A stretch of DNA of 64,000 bases from Pachyseris speciosa (taxonomy: Eukaryota; Cnidaria; Anthozoa; Scleractinia; Pachyseridae): NCBI GenBank assembly GCA_016490735.1, contig JAEMWC010000005.1, positions 2,547,501 through 2,611,500 of the forward strand. Direction: 5' to 3'. The notes under the pieces were generated by a model. It had not been told where the DNA came from and ran no database searches. It worked only from the letters and a program-made list of their open reading frames with translations. Position numbers and translations under genes: made by a program. Below are positions 32,059 to 64,000 of this stretch, piece after piece (position 1 is the stretch's first letter; each line of letters opens with the position of its first letter).

Positions 32059-33040
32059 AGGTTTTAGTCAGTAAAACATTCACAATGCGAAATAAGTGGA
32101 ACCGTTTAGTTTTAAATTTGGCGCCAAAAAGTGTCGCCAAGCGATCGTATTACTTGCTTCAAAAGACACGAGTGTCTTGGCATTTCCTACGTCATCACCA
32201 TTGTTCTGAGCAAAGATTCGTTCCCAGTCCACGGGACACGATTTAGTGAACTTTGAGGTTCTTTGGAGGGCAAAAAATTTCGGCTTTAGTTGATTTTGTC
32301 AAATTTCTTTTGTCATTTCGTAATCATGACTCAACAAGCTTCAAAAATTTGAAAAATGAATTTTTACTTCATAGGCACCATGTGCCTGGGCTCCTGCCTG
32401 AACGAAGCTCTGCTCCACTTGACATGAAAAGATCCCAGGAGGTGGCAGGGCACCTCTCGCTCAGCCATGAAGCTAAAGTCCTTGATACCGGTAAACAGCG
32501 CCCCAAGTCAGATCTCGTCTCTATTCCAGTTAGCGCCCCTATTGTATCCATGATTGTATAAGCACCTCCATATTTCTTAAAGCACGTACGAATTGCGATC
32601 TATGCAGATGTCGATGAAATCTGAATAGGGTCAAGAGACTCAATACACATATAAAGAAACAAGTGAAGAGGTGATTCTAAGGTCAGTCGAGCGGGAGCCT
32701 GAGTCGAGTTGTTATCGTACCTTGCGCGCGTGTTCTCTACTTTTTCTCAGCTTTCTACCTCCAGTCACGCGAGAGTGTCATAAAATTAATTGGAGTATTA
32801 TAAATAATGTTTATTGAACTGAGTAGAATGCAATTTCGCCTGAAATCAAACGTGTGATTTCAGCGTGTTCGTTCGATATGAAATCACAAGTATGATTGCA
32901 GACCAAAATTGCATGATGCGAAGTTCAATTGTAATCATACAGTTTTTTTGCCAATATTAATATCTATTTATCCACACTGAGGAAACTCGATGATGCGATT
33001 TAGAGCAAAAACAGTGCAATTCGTGAATAAATTGCACTGT

Positions 33041-33460
33041 TGAGACCCGGGGGGGGAGGAGTACTCCCTATAATGGCCCATACGGTGAGGCTCCGCCTGA
33101 AAGGGGTACCTTTTTCACGCTTCAGGTATATGAAAGTGTAGGGATTTCACAAGTCGAAGTATATGAAAAGGTAGGGAAATCTGTCAGAGGTATTTAAAAG
33201 GGCCTTTCATTAAAATATTTCGAACACACATACCTTCTGACTGTACTGTTTTAATTTCTTGAACGCTACGTGAAAATGACAAGAAGACATCCTGTTTTAG
33301 GTATACGAAAGGGGTACTATTAGTCAATGGGAGGTATATGAAAGGGGTATCTTTTCTATCAAAAATGGCATATAAAAGGGAAAGGCGTCGGACTTCGGGG
33401 CGGAGCCTCCCCGTATTAAAATTGTTTAAGTACCCCCCCCCCCCCCTCCCCCGTGTTGAG
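33041..33460. mobile_element. Foldback MITE with G/C homopolymer ends
   Basis: The left end TTGAGACCCGGGG-GGAGTACT and the right end AGTACCCCCC-CCGTGTTGAG are imperfect complements. Inner GGCTCCGCC / GGCGGAGCC and repeated GGTATATGAAAGGGG blocks add symmetry. No coding sequence. Confidence 0.65.
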
Positions 33461-33486
33461 AACCAATCAGATTGCGCAGGTCACAA

Positions 33487-33680
33487 ATGGGTGTAATAAA
33501 ATACATAAACCCCTTTCTGACTTGCTGTTGTATCGGAGGATAATGTCCTTGGCTGACAGACTGTCCTCAAAATTTCACAGTTGCCCTCGAAGCAAACTGA
33601 TCATTTTTCTGACAATCTATCAGCCGTGGTCATTATCCTCCGATATACCGGCGGCCGAAATGGGTTTATTTACTCAATAA
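33487..33680. repeat. Foldback repeat
   Basis: TATCGGAGGATAATG at about 33531 pairs with CATTATCCTCCGATA near 33645. GGCTGACAGA / TCTATCAGCC and outer AAATGGG / CCCATTT-type blocks add about 40 bp per arm. Likely a MITE, but ends are not defined. Confidence 0.55.
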
Positions 33681-33863
33681 ATCGAGAGCGAATTATCTAA
33701 TTGCTTTAGTATAAAACTACTAGACGTTCAAAACTAGACATTTAATAATCGAAATCTTCTTCGCAGGCATTTCGAAAACGCGAAGCGGCGGCCGCAATTT
33801 TGTTGACAACCGCTACTTATTCATGATAGAACACTAGCATATTTGTACCAACAGGTATGGTAG

Positions 33864-33953
33864 TTCCCTGCTAGCAGAGGCCTCTTTTCCTTGTATTCTG
33901 CGTGCGGGAATACGCACGCTGAATACAAGGAAAAGAGGTCTCTACTAGCAGGG
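33864..33953. mobile_element. 90-bp palindromic MITE with 11-bp flanking direct repeat
   Basis: CCCTGCTAGCAGAGG-CTCTTTTCC and its complement form a near-perfect hairpin around GTGCGGGAATACGCAC. AGGTATGGTAG flanks both sides (33853-33863, 33954-33964). An 11-bp duplication would fit a Mutator-like mechanism. Class is inference. Confidence 0.75.
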
Positions 33954-33964
33954 AGGTATGGTAG

Positions 33965-36235
33965 CAGAATCGAGGTAATAACATACAAATAACATTGGTA
34001 GCAATGATCCATGAAATAAAAACACTGGAAAACTGTGTTAGCGTTAGCCACGGTAAATGGCCCATTTCAGTTGCAAACAAACATCATCATAAGAGACAGC
34101 ATATGGATAACTCTTAAGTCCACTTTAATGAAATACTCTGCAGGATATAAATACACTAGTTTGACAAATAGAGGTATTTTCTGTGTACTACTGCTCACGA
34201 CTTTCACTTCACAAATTTTGTCTTCACGAACAATTAAAAATATTTTTTTGGGGTTAACTTAAAGTTAGAACTACAGACTGCTTAGATAAAACTCGCTGGA
34301 TACCCACAAGGTTAAGAAGTTATATATTACGTTATTTCGCTTGGCAAATCCTGCTTTTCACCCCGAAGTAATTTTCACCAGATTGGTTCGTCACGCAATC
34401 GAAATGAAAGAGCGCGTGACAACCCAAGGCAATGGACAATATTACAAAGGAAAGAAAAATGTCTTCGCGGATATTGGATGACAAGAATCAATAATTGACA
34501 CAAAATGCTTTAAATCATTTGGATGGTTACACCAAATGGTAATTCAACATTCCATAACCGAGAGAGAGGGTTGCCAAATGCACCCCATCTTTGATATTGT
34601 GGTACATTGTACATATGATTCATTTCATATATGATTTACACATTGTACAATGTAGGGAAAAAACAAGCCAATGGAAAAAACAAACAAACAAAAAGTAGCG
34701 ATGGTTGCAAACACAAAAGTGATTGGTCATTTCCCCTCTCAATCTTGACACTGACAAAATTATTATAATCTGGTAGTCATTGCATTTATTTCTCACCATG
34801 GTCAAAACCCTAATCTCTGAATTAAGGCCTTATTTCTAAACAACACAATCCAATAGCCTGTTTTCTCACTAGCCTACACTAACAATTCCAGCAAATTCCA
34901 ACAATTGGATGTTAACTATTTTCTAACACTTGAATTTTCCTAACTTTTTGAAGGTTTGATAAAAAAAAAAGTTCACAGAGTTGTTCGAACCTTGACCTCT
35001 GAAATTGTAGGCCAAAAAATATATATATCAAAGCAATTCCAAAATACTTCATAAATTAAAACTTGCTACTACTGTGTCTCTGTAAAAAGAACATTAAAAC
35101 TACATTTGGCTGGACATGTCTTGGAAGAAAAAATAATCAAGGAAATCATCAGTGATACTGTAGCCTTCACAGTTGTCAAACAAAAAGTGTCATGCAAATT
35201 GATTAGGGCAGAGGGCAGTTGTCATGCTACATCATGCAATAACCAGAAAGGAGAGCCGCGTGACACGTATCACACACAGACCATGACAATGGGTAAGTAC
35301 TATCATAACCTGTGAAAGCTGCAGTAGCACGTGCTAAATTAACTACAGTGATAATCCGTAATCTCAGGTAATAACAGCCTTTACAAAAAAATTCTCTATA
35401 CACAAACTGGGTTAAAAATGTGCAATTGAACCAGATCCATTGCTTTAAAACGTTTCACAGCAGGCTAACCATTGTGTCTCACCGAAGGTATTGTAGTCTC
35501 GGTACATGCAGAATAATTTAGTTCTAAAAACATACAATGTCTCTCTCCATTCAAAGCCAGTTTGGCAAAACTGGGTCCTCAGGTCTTCTATTGAAGCAAT
35601 TCAATGACAAGATGCTACTATGGGTTATCAAAGCTGCCAGTGTTGAATCAGATACGGTTTCTTCTTTGTAGTAGTCTTCATAATCTATTACGGTCTGTCA
35701 TAAATTGATACAATGCTGTGAAAGTCCATCTTGTCTTTGAAAAGCTTGCAAGCTGCTGCAGTACTTGGATTGGCCTACGGACTTTTCGTGTGCATCAAAT
35801 GAGGCCTGCCTCATAAACCAGTGAATGTTATTCTTCATTTTTCCCTCTCTGCTGTCAGAGGGTTAATTGGCAAGTACAAATGTGCACAAAACATAAAACT
35901 TGACAGAAAAGTTTGAAAAAAATTCAGTGACTTGTACAGAAAATAATGTAATCAATCAGATTACAAGAGCTGAATGCACAACTTTGATCCATCTGGAACA
36001 TGTTATTTTTCACACAATGAGGTATCAAAAAGTGCTTTAAAACTAACAACTGAAAGACGGAGTATTTTCTTGCCAATCCAAATACCACAAGACACCCAAC
36101 TGGCCCACCAGACACAGAAGGTCTCCTTTGAGGGCTGATGGCATGCCATGCTCTTGATTTTTTATGACGTTGTGTGAGGCAACGATTAGGACAGCCCAAA
36201 GAAAAGCTACACTCCAAATGCCTTGTAAGCGAATG
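33965..36235. other. Intergenic and PPP4R3 3'-UTR region
   Basis: The PPP4R3 stop is at 36236-36238, so its 3' UTR should run leftward from here. I could not fix a poly-A signal. No other gene, RNA or element end is recognised. The 69-codon plus-strand frame at 35106-35315 has no family signature. Confidence 0.4.
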
Positions 36236-61987
<25,752 letters not shown>

Positions 61988-62240
61988 AATCCTGGGCCAC
62001 TAATATTTCAAAGGAATGAATGGTCCCCGCATCGTCCACCATAAGAAAAATCCTGTCAACGTTCACCTTCAAATGTGTCCGCCATGCTGTATTGCTCTAC
62101 GTTCTGCAAGGACATCAAAACATTAGGGGGCGCCCGCAGCATAGTGAAGGGGGTCCCGCAGTTTGAGTGCAAGGCGCCATTTTTGACATTTCCCGCGTAA
62201 AACGGGTTTGAATTTATTTTCGACGAAAAATTAAAATATC
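61988..62240 (-). promoter_or_regulatory. Likely PPP4R3 promoter and 5' leader, with upstream ORF
   Basis: Upstream of the ATG at 61987 lies a GC-richer stretch with TTTCCCGCG (62189-62197, an E2F-like site) and GCGCCATTTT (62174-62183, YY1-like). An upstream ATG in GCATGGCGG context (62085) opens a nine-codon ORF that ends in TGA at 62056, before the main start. If the transcript includes it, this uORF could dampen translation. No TATA box is seen. Site calls are pattern matches only. Confidence 0.45.
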
Positions 62241-63330
62241 ACCAACGCAAGTGAATCCTTTTGAAAGTACTACACCAAGAAAAATAAATGAGCCTATGAC
62301 GAGCAAAAATCTCAATATAGTTAACATAGTTTTTGCCTTTTAACAAATTTATCACTTTCAACTTTTGGTGATAGGTAGTGCTGGGTACCATAAAAGAAAA
62401 TTGAAACCATACAATTATTAAACCCGTTTCAGTTAATGTAATGTACTACAAAAACATAGCATATATGCTGGCCTGCGGCAGTCAATATATCTTCAAAGGA
62501 TTTTTTTATGGACAGTTTGCTCTTTTCATTATTTGTTATTATCACCGAAGGAAATGATTCGCTTCTGCATTATCCCAGTCACAATCTGGATCATCCTCCT
62601 CGTCAACGTTTCATTTGATTCATTTAGAGTTGAGTTGATTTAGTCTTCCCAATTAGTAGAACATCTGTGCTCGGCTAAGTACATTTGAGACTTAAATAAA
62701 GTGATTATTATTATTATCATTTTCAATAAGCGGCGTTTTCAAAACGTTTCTTCCCTTGCAAACACGCCAGCCAATTTTAAGGAGGCTCGATACAGTTTTT
62801 TTGGCCTTGGGTGTACCGTGTCACTGCAGTGACCTGTTGACACCAAAATTTCATATAGAAGACAAACATCGATTTCCTTGACATTACAACATCTTTTCGA
62901 CCTATGATCAAAGTTCCATCATATAAACTCTTCTTCTTCGGCCATTTTAGGTTTACCAGAAATAGAAAGCAAACTGCGGTTATGTTGTAACATACGAAAC
63001 GTAACGTTAAGTTAAGTGAATTCAAGTTCTTAAAACATGCGTGGTTCGTTTGTCATGTTTATATCCGCAGTTTGTTTTCTATTTCTGATCAAAGTTCATT
63101 TTCTCATTGGTTTCCAAGCAACAGCTGTTATCATAGCGACGGTAACACGTGGATTCTCATTTTGAAAAAGGTCAATTATTTCGAAATCCAGTCAGACACT
63201 TCACAACGAAGCTTCAAGAGTGTAAACTACTCAAGTCTTACTACTTGTTGGCCAAATTACATACATACTGATACAGATCTCTACTGATTAACATTACAAA
63301 CGCGACAAACACAATCTATTGTTTCATTTC
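62241..63330. other. Sequence upstream of PPP4R3 without recognisable gene
   Basis: AT-rich, with no convincing coding frame or element end. Frames at 62777-63025 and 63072-63287 show no domain. Confidence 0.45.
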
Positions 63331-63334
63331 ATAA

Positions 63335-63450
63335 GTAACATAAAATATTCGCGTCCGACCTTTATGGGCTTTAAAACGACGAGCCGCAGGCGAGCCGTTT
63401 TAACTGCCCATAAAGGTCTCCCGCTCATATTTTATGTATTACATAAACCA
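63335..63450. repeat. Foldback repeat
   Basis: GACCTTTATGGGC and GCCCATAAAGGTC pair around AAAACG-CGTTTT blocks. Outer ATAAAATATTCGCG / GCTCATATTTTAT extend the stem imperfectly. Likely a MITE. Confidence 0.6.
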
Positions 63451-63584
63451 TAGAAACTAGTGGTATATTGCTTTTATATAATAATTCAGAAGACGCGCGA
63501 AATTTCCAATAAACCATAGCTGACTGACCAATCAGTGCGCGCGAATTGATTTTGGTTATTATATAAAACGCTTTATACAGAATA

Positions 63585-63845
63585 GTATAACTAAAATAAC
63601 AGACAGCAATCTAAGGAAGCGTGTAAGTTTTCGTGCAACAAACGACCAGGAAGTCGAACTAATACTCGACAAAATTAACCCAAACAAAGCTCTGGGGTAC
63701 GATCTTATTCCCTCGCGTGCGGTAAAGGCATCGGCACCATCTTTATCTAAACCGCTCAGTGATCTCATAAACACTATTATTTCAAGGTCAGAAGTTCCCG
63801 ATGAATGGAAAAATGGCCAGATTACACCGCTACATAAAAAAGATA
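63585..63845 (+). pseudogene. LINE reverse transcriptase fragment
   Basis: One frame reads ITDSNLRKRVSFRATNDQEV then KINPNKALGYDLIPSRAVKA, LINTIISRSEVPDEWKNG and QITPLHKKDS: the N-terminal RT blocks of a CR1/L2-like LINE. This family differs from the one at 1050-4752. The homology stops at about 63845, before the catalytic motifs, so it is a relic. Confidence 0.8.
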
Positions 63846-64000
63846 GTGTGTTTCAAATTAGAAAAGAATCTTTAAGAGCGTTTCAAGTAAATTGCAAATA
63901 AAATATTAAAGGCCGGTTTTGCTCATTCACTCATTTTTCTTAAAGCTTTGCAAGGAAATGTTAAACTTTTACACTTTTCTTCTCTGTTGTAAGAATTATC

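Overview
This is eukaryotic nuclear DNA, and the two host genes are intron-rich animal genes. The AT-rich composition, the many foldback MITEs, the Penelope-like elements (PLEs), the tRNA-derived SINEs and the LINE style suggest an anthozoan cnidarian, most likely a stony coral. That taxon is inference; the sequence does not prove it. Nothing prokaryotic is present. Two conserved single-copy genes lie head to tail on the minus strand, and most of the rest is intronic or intergenic mobile DNA. || Layout. (1) 1-24814: the first 14 coding exons, about 415 codons, of a CCDC88/Girdin-family gene. It starts at 24814 and runs off the left edge. Its 10-kb intron 3 (24230-14156) and later introns carry many MITEs, a second PLE, a 46-bp tandem array and a possible decayed plus-strand gene. 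(2) 161-5811: a PLE of the GIY-YIG class sits directly after the splice donor of CCDC88 exon 14. It is interrupted by a nearly intact CR1/L2-like LINE (1050-4752) whose protein has an N-terminal hydrophobic segment, a 2A-type peptide, a PHD-like finger, an APE endonuclease and a YADD reverse transcriptase. (3) 24815-36235: intergenic. It contains a candidate small secreted cysteine-rich protein (26048-26464, minus), a 0.7-kb tandem duplication, a SINE and several foldback elements. (4) 36236-61987: a complete 16-exon PPP4R3 (SMEK/Falafel) gene encoding 754 residues. All intron phases agree and the total is divisible by three. Its introns hold an interstitial telomeric tract, a RecQ-like helicase fragment, SINE pieces, two inverted copies of an undescribed 1.8-2.5-kb foldback-ended element, and several TA- or TTAA-flanked MITEs. 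(5) 61988-64000: the PPP4R3 promoter and upstream region, ending in a broken LINE reverse transcriptase. || How parts relate. PPP4R3 is the substrate-targeting subunit of protein phosphatase 4. CCDC88 proteins couple G-protein and growth-factor signalling to actin and membrane traffic. I know of no pathway reason for them to be neighbours. The most notable structural points are: the PLE whose 13-bp target duplication includes the end of a coding exon and its donor site; the LINE with signal-like leader plus 2A; the inverted repeat pair flanking PPP4R3 exons 9 and 10 (123 nt, in frame), which could favour exon skipping or circular RNA; and a 431-bp near-perfect palindrome 11 bp from the exon 7 donor. 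Exon boundaries were placed by reading frame, GT-AG sites and remembered family sequences. No alignment was run.
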